64,000 bases of DNA from Bifidobacterium sp. ESL0790 (GCF_029395435.1 NZ_CP113915.1:992001-1056000); one strand, 5' to 3'. Shown: positions 24,468-34,122, counted from the first letter of the stretch. Translations and numbers: made by a program. The notes: a model not told the origin generated them from the sequence alone.

Positions 24468-25556
24468 ATGGAAGAGAAAGACAGAGAACAACCGAGAGAA
24501 CAACCAGTGGTGCCGAATCCAATATTGGATGCCAAGGAATGCGAGGAATTTGAAGCCCTTGACAATAGATTCAAGAAACTGACCACTCCGGGTCGCGTCG
24601 CGAGCGTAGGCAAGACATTGGCTGAGCACGTGCCCGAAAACATCAAGGAAAAGGCGGAGACGTTTAAAGACAGTATTTCCGAACGAGACATCTACAAGCG
24701 CGCGATGGAAATAGCCTCGAAGGGATTCCACGTCCTTGAGGAGCAAGCCGCCAAATACAGCGTCAACGAAGCCGGAGTGGTGAAGAACTTGAACGCCGTA
24801 CTGGAGGATGAGACGGTCAATCGCATCGACGACATCTGTTTCATGAGAAGCTATGACGTGAGCAAAGCGGCCAATAAATATAGTTCCCACAATGTCGGCG
24901 CTGCGGTCGTCGAGGGCGCGAGCACAGGAGCGATGGGTGTGGCCGGCATTCCCCTAAGCCTTGTGATGAGTACATTCCTTGAGTATCGCGCTGTGCAGAC
25001 CATAGCGATGGCATATGGATATGATGTCAAGAATGATCCAGACGAACTGGTTATCGCGGGTGGGGTTTTCTCGGCGGCGTTGAATCCTCATGGGAGCAAC
25101 GGAGCCGGTATACCGGATTCAGTCGCCAAATTCATGGCGATCGCCGAAGCGCAAAGCATAAAGCAGACGGCTAAAAAGGGTTGGGCAGCGATGGCCGGTA
25201 AAGGCGGGCCCGCTCTGATGTTGGCGCAGATCAGGGCGCTCGCGAATGCCGCCGCGGAGAAGGCGTTGCAAAAGGTCGGTCAAAAAGGATTGGAAAACAG
25301 CGTCTTCAAAACAATCTTCGAACAGGTCGGAAGAAAAATGACGCTTAAGGTCATAGACCATGCGGTTCCGGTTGTTTCAGCTGGTTTCGGGGCTCTTTTC
25401 GATACTGCGCAAATGAGTCAAGTGTTGCAATATGCGGATATCTTCTACCACAAGCGTTTCCTGACGGAAAAGAAAGATCGTATCAACGCCATTATTGGGG
25501 AGAGCGGCGATAATGAGGTCATCAATGTGGTCGTGGAGGATGAAGACGAGAAGTAG
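24468..25556 (+). CDS. EcsC family protein
   Basis: A 362-residue protein with an acidic N-terminal region of about 130 residues followed by an EcsC-like domain. The signature is at residues about 140-210: AANKYSSHNVGAAVVEGAST, GVAGIPLSLVMSTFLEYRAV, IAMAYGYDVKNDPDELVIAG. The domain carries amphipathic, Ala/Gly-rich helices that suggest membrane association. EcsC in Bacillus is linked to an ABC transporter operon, but no transporter is nearby. Start ATG 24468 has a strong aaaggag ribosome binding site 6 nt upstream; an upstream TTG was rejected. The function of the family is unknown. Confidence 0.88.
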   Translation: MEEKDREQPREQPVVPNPILDAKECEEFEALDNRFKKLTTPGRVASVGKTLAEHVPENIKEKAETFKDSISERDIYKRAMEIASKGFHVLEEQAAKYSVNEAGVVKNLNAVLEDETVNRIDDICFMRSYDVSKAANKYSSHNVGAAVVEGASTGAMGVAGIPLSLVMSTFLEYRAVQTIAMAYGYDVKNDPDELVIAGGVFSAALNPHGSNGAGIPDSVAKFMAIAEAQSIKQTAKKGWAAMAGKGGPALMLAQIRALANAAAEKALQKVGQKGLENSVFKTIFEQVGRKMTLKVIDHAVPVVSAGFGALFDTAQMSQVLQYADIFYHKRFLTEKKDRINAIIGESGDNEVINVVVEDEDEK

Positions 25557-25580
25557 TGCCTTTATTCGCACAAGACTTTG

Positions 25581-25597
25581 AAGCCTAAAGGCTTTTT
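25581..25597 (+). terminator. Short terminator of the EcsC gene
   Basis: AAGCC-TAAA-GGCTT followed by TTT, a compact hairpin 24 nt after the stop. Confidence 0.7.
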
Positions 25598-25612
25598 GAT
25601 TGAAGTTTCGAG

Positions 25613-25655
25613 CAGGCCGTTTAACCGTGTGTTCATAATGGGCTAAAACGGCCTG
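25613..25655 (-). terminator. Inverted repeat after the TipA-like gene
   Basis: Exact ten-base arms (CAGGCCGTTT 25613-25622, complement 25646-25655) just beyond the stop of the converging TipA-like gene. No T-run follows on the minus strand, so the termination role is tentative. Confidence 0.5.
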
Positions 25656-25670
25656 TTCGATAATCTGAGC

Positions 25671-26474
25671 TCACTCCCACTGCACGTTGTCGAGGTCGAT
25701 ACCTTGGGCGGCGGCGTTGGCCTCGATGATGTCGTGGAGCCATTGGGCCAGGCCGGGCTCGATGTCGTCGTAGTGCTTCTTGAAGCGCTTGTCGACGATG
25801 TACATACGGCCCAGGCCGACCTGCATTGACGGGCTGACCTCATAGTAATAGAGTGATGCGCGGTGTTCTTCGGCGAGCTTGTTGGCCTCGTCGCTGCCAG
25901 GCTTGACGCCGCGGCGCTTGGCATCGGCCAGTTTCGCCTCGACGTCAAGCATATGCTGTTCCTGATTCATTGTGGTGTCCTCGTCCGTGGTGGTCTGTCG
26001 CTCGGCGAATTCCATCCACTGCTTGGTGTCGCCCCAGCGGTCCTTCGCTTCGCGTTGTCGCGAGACGTCCGAGTCCTTGGTAGTTGCCATGGTCGTTCCT
26101 TTCTCTGCCATGTCGATGAGCCGGTCTGTATCTTCAAGGATCTTGCGAAGATGACGCAACCTCTTTTCGAGGTCGCTCCGTCCCGCCTTGAGCTCCTTGA
26201 TGACAACCGGCGCCGGCGCGTCGAGCAGACGCCCGATGCGCGTGGCCGGCACGCCCAGCTCCTTGTAGACGAGCAGACGACGAAGGCGGTTCAGGTCGGC
26301 TGGCCCGTAAGCCCGATATCCGCTGGCGTCGCGTGCCGGCGAGAGCAGACCGAGGTCTTCCCAATGCCGGAGCATGCGCACGCTCACGTGAAACATTCTC
26401 GAGACCTCGCCAATGGTCAGCCCGAACATCTCGGCTGGCCGCCAAGGCGCTTCGTCCTTGTCTGTCTCACGCAT
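25671..26474 (-). CDS. MerR-family regulator with TipAS antibiotic-recognition domain
   Basis: A 267-residue TipA-type protein. Residues about 18-85 are a MerR DNA-binding domain (LTIGEVSRMFHVSVRMLRHW, DASGYRAYGPADLNRLRRLL), followed by a coiled coil. From about residue 165 comes a TipAS domain (MEFAERQ, MLDVEAKLADAKRRGVKPGS, YYYEVSPSMQVGLGRMYIVD), which in Streptomyces binds thiopeptide antibiotics covalently. Start ATG 26474 has aagagga before it. A second ribosome binding site (aaagga, 26097-26102) precedes the in-frame ATG at 26090, which would give a free TipAS form of 139 residues. This parallels TipAL/TipAS in Streptomyces. The ligand is unknown. Confidence 0.9.
   Translation of the reverse strand: MRETDKDEAPWRPAEMFGLTIGEVSRMFHVSVRMLRHWEDLGLLSPARDASGYRAYGPADLNRLRRLLVYKELGVPATRIGRLLDAPAPVVIKELKAGRSDLEKRLRHLRKILEDTDRLIDMAEKGTTMATTKDSDVSRQREAKDRWGDTKQWMEFAERQTTTDEDTTMNQEQHMLDVEAKLADAKRRGVKPGSDEANKLAEEHRASLYYYEVSPSMQVGLGRMYIVDKRFKKHYDDIEPGLAQWLHDIIEANAAAQGIDLDNVQWE
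26090..26102 (-). promoter_or_regulatory. Internal ribosome binding site and start for a short TipAS form
   Basis: On the minus strand aaaggaacgacc is followed directly by ATG (26090), in frame, giving spacing of 6 nt. The predicted product runs to 25671 and holds only the ligand-binding domain. Confidence 0.55.
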
Positions 26475-27033
26475 CCCATTCCTCTTTCGTCGTGTCGTCC
26501 GCGGCCGGTTTGCGGTCGCAAGAGAAAAGCTATGCCCTGACAATATGTCAGGGTCAACAACCATCGGTGTGTCGTGGTTTGGCGACGTCCATGCATCGTC
26601 CCATAGGGCACCAGATGCCGTTGTCTCGATGCCGAATCAGTAGGCTGGTGCGTTTGGTCTCCAGCGACGTTGAGAGGATTATGCTTTTAGAGAATTACTT
26701 TGAAACTATCTCTAAATAAGAGATTTTCAACATATTGAAAAAATACCTAACAATGGCGTGCTGTTTGTCTGATTTAAAAATCGTTTACCGGTAAATATCT
26801 TCGCGCTGTCTAATTTGGTTGAGAGTCGGTGTTTGCTCCGTCGTTCTTGACCATAAGTACTCTAATCGTTGGTATTTCAGGGAATTGGGGAGTCGGTGGC
26901 GTTTCGGGGAATGGTGGATGGGCATACGTAATCCAATATCCGATACATGCCTTTTCGGTTGTTCTTCAAAGATGCTGGGGGTGCTTTTTTAATCCGTTTG
27001 TGTTGCAAATAAGTTAATAATATGACTATTATT
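26475..27033. other. Gene-free region upstream of the first BspA-like gene
   Basis: No convincing ORF. It contains the perfect palindrome TTTACCGGTAAA (26784-26795), which has the CG centre of LacI-type operators. A Gly-rich 62-codon frame (26829-27017) lacks a ribosome binding site. AT content is high around 26680-26830. The TipA-like promoter lies at the left end. Confidence 0.5.
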
Positions 27034-27155
27034 GGTAATACAAATCACAGTACAAGATGCGGCGGCATGGTTCGTCCGCCGTGCTTCCGGCAGGTGCCGA
27101 TTTTGGGGTGTGGCGTCTGCGGGTTCGTAGTGATGTAAGACGATGAAGGAGAAAA
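27034..27155 (+). promoter_or_regulatory. Leader of the first BspA-like gene, copied at 30735
   Basis: About 122 bp ending in gatgaaggagaaaa before the ATG are nearly identical to the leader of the second BspA-like gene. The sequence starts at ggtaatacaaatcacagtac and contains a GC-rich potential hairpin around CGGCGG/CCGCCG. Conservation outside codons suggests promoter and 5'-UTR function, or a recent duplication. Confidence 0.6.
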
Positions 27156-30100
27156 ATGAGGAGAGACCTTAAGATTGCGTTGGGAGCCTTGGCTGCCGCG
27201 GCGACGATCATGGTCCCGACCTTGAGCAACGCGCAGGATATTCAGCGTGCCCAGCCTCAGGAGTCCACGCAGACCGTGCAGATGCAGGGGGTTCCGTCCG
27301 GTCCGGGCCAGGTTTCGGATTCCGTGACTCACGGAGACAAGAACGCCAATCCGACGCCCGGGACGCAGGATGAGTCTGCCGATTCGACTTCGGAAAGCCA
27401 GACGCCGGCTCCGGCGATGCAGCCGAGCGTCCAGAGCGACGCGGTGGAGATCACGGCGAGCCCTGACGGCAAGACGGTGACTATCAACGCCCCCGCCGGT
27501 GGCGCTACGCTCAGCAAGGCCGCCCTGGTGGCGGTGCTGCAGAACTCGGATCTGTCGCACTTCAACCCGGTCACCGCGGCGTTCACGACCGTCGCGTTCA
27601 CCGGCGGCACGACGAAGCTGCCGGCCGACTCCAGCGACCTCTTTGACGGCCTGAGCGGCCTCACGTCCATCACCGGGCTCGACCATATGGACACCAGCCA
27701 AGTGACCAACATGCATAACATGTTCGCTGGTTGCAGCTCGCTGGCAAGCCTTGATCTTGGAAGCACGTTCGACACGAGCAACGTCACGGACATGTCTGGT
27801 ATGTTCGTTAAATGCGCCAAGCTCGCCAGCCTTAATTTCGGCACCAAATTTGACACGTCCAAGGTGACCACCATGGAGTCCATGTTCCGTGGTTGCGGCC
27901 TGACCGGCCTGGACTTGAGCCATGGCCTCGGGTTCGACACTAGCCAGGTGAAGAACATGGTCTCCATGTTCGAGGACTGCGGCGCTATGCGCAGCCTGAA
28001 TCTGGGAAACAAATTCGACACCTCCAACGTGAGGAAAACAAATTCCTATTACTCTGCCTCGAATGGCACGAGTGGCATGTTCCGGGGATGCCGTGCTTTG
28101 CTGAGCCTCGATTTGGGCGACAAGTTCGACACCTCCAACGTCACCGACATGCGCGGGATGTTCGCCGACTGCCAGAAGATGGCGACGCTCAAGCTGGGCG
28201 ACAAGTTCGACACCTCCAACGTCACGATTATGACTTCGATGTTCTCCGGATGCAACAGCCTGAGGGCCATAGATTTTGGTGCCAAGTTCAGCACGTCGAG
28301 CGCGACGGAAATGAGCTCGATGTTCGAGAATTGCTCGAGCCTGACCAGCCTTGACTTGGGTGACAAGTTCGACACCCGCAACGTCACCGGCATGAGTTCG
28401 ATGTTCTCGGGTTGCTCCGGCCTGACCAGCCTGCTGCTGCGCGATAAGTTCGACACCAGCAACGTCTCGTACATGAGCATGTCCGAGATGTTCCAGAAAT
28501 GCTCCAAGTTGACCAGCCTTGACCTGGGCGACAAGTTCGACACCCACAAGATCACCAGCACGAGGAGCATGTTTGAGGATTGCTCCAGCCTGACGAGTCT
28601 GGACTTGGGCGATAAGTTCGACACCAGTCATGTCTGGGACATGGGCGAGATGTTCTGCGGTTGCAGTGGCCTTACCAGCTTGAATCTGAGAGATAAGTTC
28701 GACACCGGCAGCGTCACCGACATGCACGAGCTGTTCGCGCTCTGCTCTAGTCTCCCGACACTGAATCTGGGTGAGGAGTTCAATACGCACAATGTCGGGA
28801 ACATGAAGGAGTTGTTCGACAATTGTAGTGGGCTAAAGGAACTCAATCTCGGCGATCACTTCGACACATCACAAGTATGGAACATGATGACTGTGTTCTC
28901 CGGCTTGGATGGCATCACGCATCTCGATTTGGGTGACAAGTTCGACACTTCCAACGTCAAATATATGGATGGCCTGTTCGAGGGGTGCCCCAAGCTGACC
29001 AGCATCGATTACGGTGACAAGTTCGACACGAGCAACGTCATCCAAATGGGAGCGATGTTCAACGCGGACACAAGCATGACGGATATCAAGCTCCCCGATA
29101 CGTTCGATACCCGTAACGTCAACATCATGTCTTGGATGTTCCTTAATTGCAAGAACTTGGTCAATCTTGATTTGGGCCCCAATTTCGATACCAGTCATGT
29201 CTATACCATGGAACTGATGTTCTCCGGTTGCTCCAGTCTGAACGGCATTGATTTCGGCGGCAAGTTCAACACCAGGGGCGTCGGGAACATGAGCCAGATG
29301 TTCGCTGAGTGCTGGAAGATGAAGAGCCTTGATCTCAGCGGGTTCGACACCACCCGCGTTTGGGACATGGAAGGCATGCTCCCCGGGACGCTCGAGCAGC
29401 TGATCGTTGGTCCCAAGACCAGCTTGAAGCCTGATAGCCTCAACGCCCGTTTCAATAGCAATGTGCCATACGCCGGTCAGTGGGTGGAGCTGCCCACGCC
29501 TGGAACCCCTTCCGCAAGCGTGGACCAGACCGCGACCTATGACAATGTGTCGCTGACGGACCGCACGCGTGGCACGGCCTCCGACCGTGTCGGCACTTAT
29601 GTGTGGCTGAGGAACCGCACCATCACCTTGAAGCCACAGTCGCCGCTGCCGTCCGGGGTGACGGTGAAGAACGCGACGCCTCAGACGCTTGGGGCGAAGG
29701 TCGCGATCAATTACGTCACTGCGCGTGACGGGCAGGGGCACATCGTGGAGCCGGTTGCCAACTATCGTGCGATCGGCAGGTCGGTCAAGTTGCCTGAGAA
29801 CACGTTCGAGTTGAAGAACGACACTTCGGCCGACTACCGGTTCTCCAGCTGGTCGACCAATCCGGACGGTACGGGCCGGCATTACGACCCGGGCGATACT
29901 CCTGACATCATGACCCAGGATCTTACCCTGTATGCCACATGGAAGCAGTACATCGAGATTGTGACGTCGTTGACGCCGGTGTCGGGCAACCCGCTCGCGC
30001 CGGCCCCCACGCCGCAGCTGCCTGCGGCGCCCCAGTCGCCTGTAGCGATGCAGCCGGTGGCTCCGGCTCCGGCTCCGGCAGCGACTCCAGCCGCCAACGT

Positions 30101-30419
30101 GTTCGGCGTGAATACGGGCGTCACCGCTGGTGCCGACCATAATGCCAGCGCTCCCGGCCGTCCAGTGGGCAACACGAATCGCAGCAATCGCCGTTGCAAG
30201 CCTGTCAGCTACCTTGAGGGGACCGCCGATCCCGCAGCGTATGTGTGCGCGAGTGATGGCGGCAACGCGACGGCCACGGTGTCGGGCTCGACGCACGCGG
30301 TTCCGCCGCTGTGGCTGCTGCCCTTGGTGCTGCTGCTCCTGTTGCTGCTTTTCGCCTACAAGCGCCAGCAGCCGCTGATCATCTCCCGCCACCGTGCGAT
30401 GGAGGAGACCAAGCGGTGA
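27156..30419 (+). CDS. BspA-like leucine-rich-repeat surface protein, copy 1
   Basis: A 1,087-residue secreted, membrane-anchored protein. A signal peptide (MRRDLKIALGALAAAATIM, cleavage likely after SNA) is followed by a Ser/Thr/Pro linker. Then come 21 repeats of about 27 residues (pattern MFxxCxxLxxLDLGDKFDTS then NVTDM), the DUF285/BspA type of leucine-rich repeat. Next is a beta-rich region with an InlB-type repeat (FSSWSTNPDGTGRHY, LTLYATW), a Pro/Ala stalk and a C-terminal membrane helix (PLWLLPLVLLLLLLLFAY) with a basic tail. There is no LPxTG motif. BspA-type proteins bind host matrix or other cells in several bacteria. The ribosome binding site gaaggaga precedes the ATG. Confidence 0.92.
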   Translation: MRRDLKIALGALAAAATIMVPTLSNAQDIQRAQPQESTQTVQMQGVPSGPGQVSDSVTHGDKNANPTPGTQDESADSTSESQTPAPAMQPSVQSDAVEITASPDGKTVTINAPAGGATLSKAALVAVLQNSDLSHFNPVTAAFTTVAFTGGTTKLPADSSDLFDGLSGLTSITGLDHMDTSQVTNMHNMFAGCSSLASLDLGSTFDTSNVTDMSGMFVKCAKLASLNFGTKFDTSKVTTMESMFRGCGLTGLDLSHGLGFDTSQVKNMVSMFEDCGAMRSLNLGNKFDTSNVRKTNSYYSASNGTSGMFRGCRALLSLDLGDKFDTSNVTDMRGMFADCQKMATLKLGDKFDTSNVTIMTSMFSGCNSLRAIDFGAKFSTSSATEMSSMFENCSSLTSLDLGDKFDTRNVTGMSSMFSGCSGLTSLLLRDKFDTSNVSYMSMSEMFQKCSKLTSLDLGDKFDTHKITSTRSMFEDCSSLTSLDLGDKFDTSHVWDMGEMFCGCSGLTSLNLRDKFDTGSVTDMHELFALCSSLPTLNLGEEFNTHNVGNMKELFDNCSGLKELNLGDHFDTSQVWNMMTVFSGLDGITHLDLGDKFDTSNVKYMDGLFEGCPKLTSIDYGDKFDTSNVIQMGAMFNADTSMTDIKLPDTFDTRNVNIMSWMFLNCKNLVNLDLGPNFDTSHVYTMELMFSGCSSLNGIDFGGKFNTRGVGNMSQMFAECWKMKSLDLSGFDTTRVWDMEGMLPGTLEQLIVGPKTSLKPDSLNARFNSNVPYAGQWVELPTPGTPSASVDQTATYDNVSLTDRTRGTASDRVGTYVWLRNRTITLKPQSPLPSGVTVKNATPQTLGAKVAINYVTARDGQGHIVEPVANYRAIGRSVKLPENTFELKNDTSADYRFSSWSTNPDGTGRHYDPGDTPDIMTQDLTLYATWKQYIEIVTSLTPVSGNPLAPAPTPQLPAAPQSPVAMQPVAPAPAPAATPAANVFGVNTGVTAGADHNASAPGRPVGNTNRSNRRCKPVSYLEGTADPAAYVCASDGGNATATVSGSTHAVPPLWLLPLVLLLLLLLFAYKRQQPLIISRHRAMEETKR

Positions 30420-30453
30420 GTCGAGCTGAACACTGAATCCGACACGTGAGATG

Positions 30454-30493
30454 CGCTGGGCCCCAACCTGATTATTCGGGTTGGGGCCCAGCG
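30454..30493 (+). terminator. Terminator of the first BspA-like gene
   Basis: Perfect 15-base arms (30454-30468 and 30479-30493) with a 10-nt loop, followed by ctttgtgt. Its sequence is close to the terminator of copy 2 (34123), with a paired base change in both arms that keeps pairing. Confidence 0.85.
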
Positions 30494-30734
30494 CTTTGTG
30501 TGCTAGCCGAATGTTCGGTTGAGATCGACACTGTGCCGGTGCACCGATACTGGAAGGTGAGATGGCGACAGTGTCATAGGGGTGAGATGGAGTGAGGGCC
30601 CTGAAACTTAATTAGATAGAAATAATCGAGAAGTCTACTAAAGACTGAGAAACTTTCACCTGTAGCAATATTCCCGATATTTCTCGGGTTTTTCTAGGTT
30701 TAGGTAATACGTAGTTTCGCGATTCGATTACTAT
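30494..30734. other. Spacer between the two BspA-like genes
   Basis: No gene. Two copies of ggtgagatgg occur near 30557 and 30579; the rest is AT-rich without recognisable sites. Confidence 0.5.
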
Positions 30735-30857
30735 AGGTAATACAAATCACAGTACGAGGTGCGGCAGCGTGGTTCGTCCGCCGTACCTCCGGCAGGTGTC
30801 GATTTTGGGGTATGGCATCTGCGGGTTCGTAGTGATGAAAGGCGATGAAGGAGAAAA
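30735..30857 (+). promoter_or_regulatory. Leader of the second BspA-like gene, copy of 27034
   Basis: About 123 bp nearly identical to the leader of copy 1. GAGGTGCGGC can pair with GCCGTACCTC through one G-T wobble, a stronger hairpin than in copy 1. Confidence 0.6.
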
Positions 30858-33800
30858 ATGAGGAGAGACCTTAAGATTGCGTTGGGAGCGTTGGCTGCCG
30901 CGGCGACGATCATGGTCCCGACCTTGAGCAACGCCCAGGATATTCAGCGCGCCCAGCCGCAGGAATCCACGCAGACCGTGCAGATGCAGGCGGCTCCGTC
31001 CGATCAGGGCCATGGTTCCGATTCCGGGAGCGCTCCAGTAGGGCATGGGGATAAGAACGCCAATCAGACGCCAGAGGCGCAGGACGAGACCGAGGGGTCG
31101 ACGCCGGCTCCCGCGATGCAGCCGAGTGCCCAGAGCGACGAGGTGGAGATTACCGCAAGCCCTGACGGCAAGACGGTGACCATCAACGCCCCCGCTGGTG
31201 GCGGCACGCTTGACAAGGCCGCCCTGGCGGCGGTGCTGCAGAACGCGAATCCGGCGTACTGTGGCTCGGCCACTGCGGCGTTCACGACCATCGCGTTCAC
31301 CGGCGGCACGACGAAGCTGCCCGCCGACTCCAGCTACCTCTTTGGAGGGCTGAGCGGACTCACGTCCGTCACCGGGCTCGACCATGTGGACACCAGCCAA
31401 GTGACCAACATGGATGGCATGTTCTATCGTTGCAGCTCGCTGACAAACCTCAACCTCGGAAACGCGTTCGACACCAGCAATGTGACGGACATGGGCGGCA
31501 TGTTCTTTGGCTGCTCCAAGCTCGCCAGCCTTGATTTCGGCACCAAATTCGACACGTCCAAGGTGACCGACATGGAGACCATGTTCTATGGTTGCGGCCT
31601 GACCAGCCTGGACTTGAGCCAAGGCATCGGGTTCGACACCAGCAAGGTGACGAACATGGTCTCTATGTTTCAGGATTGCAGCGCCTTGCGCAGCCTGAAT
31701 CTGGGCAGTAAGTTCGACACTTCCAACGTGAGGAAGACAAGCGTCACGAATTATGGGTATGAGTCGGATGGCATGGAAAGCATGTTCCAAGGTTGCCGTG
31801 CTTTGCTGAGCCTCGATTTGGGCGACAAGTTCGACACCTCCAACGTCACCGACATGCGCTCGATGTTCGCCGACTGCCAGAAGATGACAACGCTCAATCT
31901 GGGCGGCAAGTTCGACACCTCCAACGTCAAGCACATGAATGGGATGTTCTCGGGATGCAACAGCCTGAGGGCCCTCGACCTGGGCGCCAAGTTCAGCACG
32001 TTGAACGTGACGGATACGAGCACGATGTTCAAGGATTGCTCCAGCCTGACCAGCCTTGATCTGGGTGACAAGTTCGACACCAGCAAGGTCACCTGCATGA
32101 GTTCGATGTTCTCGGGATGTTCAGGCTTGACCAGCCTGCTGCTGCGCGATAAGTTCGATACCAGCAGCGTCAGCGGTATGAGCATGTCTCAGATGTTCCA
32201 GAATTGCTCCCGTCTGCCGAGCCTTGATCTGGGCGCCAGGTTCGATACCCATGGCGTCACCAGCATGAGGAGCATGTTCGAGAATTGCTCCAGCCTGACC
32301 AGTTTGGATCTGGGCGCCAAGTTCGACACCAGCAACGTTTGGGACATGAGCGAAATGTTCTGCCGTTGCTCGGGACTTGTCAGCTTGAATCTGAGGGATA
32401 AGTTCGACACCAGCAGCGTCACCGACATGCCCGGGCTGTTCGCGCTCTGCTCCAGCCTCACGACTCTCAATCTGGGCGACAAGTTCAATACGGGCAATGT
32501 CCGGGACATGCAGGAGTTGTTCGAGAGTTGCCGTGGTCTGAGTGAAATCAATCTTGGCGATCACTTCGACACGTCACAAGTACGGAACATGAGAAGTGTG
32601 TTCTCCGACTGCGAGGGCATCACGCATCTCGATTTGGGTGACAAGTTCGACACCCATAACGTCACATTGATGGATTCCCTGTTCCAGGGATGCTTCAAGC
32701 TGACCAGCATCGATTATGGCGACAAGTTCGACACGAGCAAAGTCACCGGGATGGGATCGATGTTCAATGCGGACACAAGCATGACGGACATCAAGCTCCC
32801 CGATAAGTTCGATACCCGTAACGTTCAGACCATGGCTTGGATGTTTCTTAATTGCAAGAACTTGGTCAACCTCGATTTGGGTGACAAGTTCGACACCAGT
32901 CATGTCTATGACATGAGCCTGATGTTCTCCGGTTGCTCCAGCCTCTATGGCATCGATTTCGGAAGCCAGTTCAACACCGGGTTCGTCAGGGACATGCACG
33001 AGATGTTCGCTGAATGCTGGAAGATGAAGAGCTTGGATCTCAGCGGGTTCGACACCCACACCGTTTGGAACATGGAAGGCATGCTCCCTTCAACGCTTGA
33101 GCAGCTGACCATTGGTCCCAATACCAGCTTGAAGTCTGAAAGCCTCAATACCAATTTCAATAGCAATGTGCCATACGCCGGTCAGTGGGTTGAGCTGGCC
33201 ACGCCTGGAACCCCGTCCGCGAACGTGGACCAGACCGTGGCCTATGACAACGTGTCGCTGACGGACCGCACGCGGGGCGCCGCCCCTGAGCGGGTGGGCA
33301 CGTATGTGTGGCTGAGGAACCGCACCATCACCTTGAAGCCGCAGTCGCCGCTGCCGTCCGGGGTGACGGTGAAGAACGCGACACCTCAGACGCTTGGGGC
33401 GAAGGTCGCGATCAATTACGTCACCGCGCGTGATGGGGATGGGCACATCGTGGAGCCGGTTGCGAACTATCGTGCGATCGGCAGGTCGGTCAAGTTGCCT
33501 GAGAACACGTTCGAGTTGAAGAACGACACCTCGTCCGAGTATCTGTTCTCCAGCTGGTCGACCAACCCGGACGGCACGGGCCGTCATTACGACCCGGGCG
33601 ATACTCCTGACGTCATGACCCAGGATCTTACCCTGTATGCGACCTGGAAGGAACAGATCGTGATGGTGACGCCGATGATGCCGGCGCCGCAGAGCCCGGT
33701 CGGTCCGGTGCCTTCGGGTCAGACTCCTGCCACTCCGCAGCCGGCACCCGGTCCCCAAACCGCAATCGTCAACGTGTTTGGCGTGAACACCGGAGTCGTG

Positions 33801-34094
33801 GGTGGTGCCGACCATAACGCCAGCGCTTCTGGCCGTCCGGTGACCGGCAGGAACCAGAACAACCGTCGTTGCAAGCCTGTCAGCTACCTTGAGGGGACCG
33901 CGGAGCCTGCGGCGTATGTGTGCGCGAGTGATGGTGGCAACGCGAAGGCCACGGTGTCTGGTTCGACGCATGCCATCCCGCCGCTGTGGCTGCTGCCCTT
34001 GGCGCTGCTGCTCCTGTTGCTGCTGTTCGCCTACAAGCGCCAGCAGCCGCTGATCATCTCCCGCCACCGCTCGATGGAGGAGACCAAGAGGTGA
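30858..34094 (+). CDS. BspA-like leucine-rich-repeat surface protein, copy 2
   Basis: A 1,078-residue paralogue of the preceding gene with the same order of parts: signal peptide, linker, 21 repeats of about 27 residues, InlB-like beta region, Pro-rich stalk, membrane helix and tail KRQQPLIISRHR. The first 44 residues are identical to copy 1. The region from about residue 800 and the membrane anchor are almost identical, while the repeat array and stalk differ at many positions. This points to a tandem duplication followed by divergence of the binding surface, possibly with gene conversion of the ends. It also has no LPxTG motif. Confidence 0.92.
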   Translation: MRRDLKIALGALAAAATIMVPTLSNAQDIQRAQPQESTQTVQMQAAPSDQGHGSDSGSAPVGHGDKNANQTPEAQDETEGSTPAPAMQPSAQSDEVEITASPDGKTVTINAPAGGGTLDKAALAAVLQNANPAYCGSATAAFTTIAFTGGTTKLPADSSYLFGGLSGLTSVTGLDHVDTSQVTNMDGMFYRCSSLTNLNLGNAFDTSNVTDMGGMFFGCSKLASLDFGTKFDTSKVTDMETMFYGCGLTSLDLSQGIGFDTSKVTNMVSMFQDCSALRSLNLGSKFDTSNVRKTSVTNYGYESDGMESMFQGCRALLSLDLGDKFDTSNVTDMRSMFADCQKMTTLNLGGKFDTSNVKHMNGMFSGCNSLRALDLGAKFSTLNVTDTSTMFKDCSSLTSLDLGDKFDTSKVTCMSSMFSGCSGLTSLLLRDKFDTSSVSGMSMSQMFQNCSRLPSLDLGARFDTHGVTSMRSMFENCSSLTSLDLGAKFDTSNVWDMSEMFCRCSGLVSLNLRDKFDTSSVTDMPGLFALCSSLTTLNLGDKFNTGNVRDMQELFESCRGLSEINLGDHFDTSQVRNMRSVFSDCEGITHLDLGDKFDTHNVTLMDSLFQGCFKLTSIDYGDKFDTSKVTGMGSMFNADTSMTDIKLPDKFDTRNVQTMAWMFLNCKNLVNLDLGDKFDTSHVYDMSLMFSGCSSLYGIDFGSQFNTGFVRDMHEMFAECWKMKSLDLSGFDTHTVWNMEGMLPSTLEQLTIGPNTSLKSESLNTNFNSNVPYAGQWVELATPGTPSANVDQTVAYDNVSLTDRTRGAAPERVGTYVWLRNRTITLKPQSPLPSGVTVKNATPQTLGAKVAINYVTARDGDGHIVEPVANYRAIGRSVKLPENTFELKNDTSSEYLFSSWSTNPDGTGRHYDPGDTPDVMTQDLTLYATWKEQIVMVTPMMPAPQSPVGPVPSGQTPATPQPAPGPQTAIVNVFGVNTGVVGGADHNASASGRPVTGRNQNNRRCKPVSYLEGTAEPAAYVCASDGGNAKATVSGSTHAIPPLWLLPLALLLLLLLFAYKRQQPLIISRHRSMEETKR

Positions 34095-34122
34095 GCGCTA
34101 GCCGCTGATTGGTGATTCGCAT

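Noticed and set aside
26829..27017. 62-codon frame in the gap before the BspA-like gene
   Set aside because: TTG start, no Shine-Dalgarno, Gly/Trp-rich chance composition.
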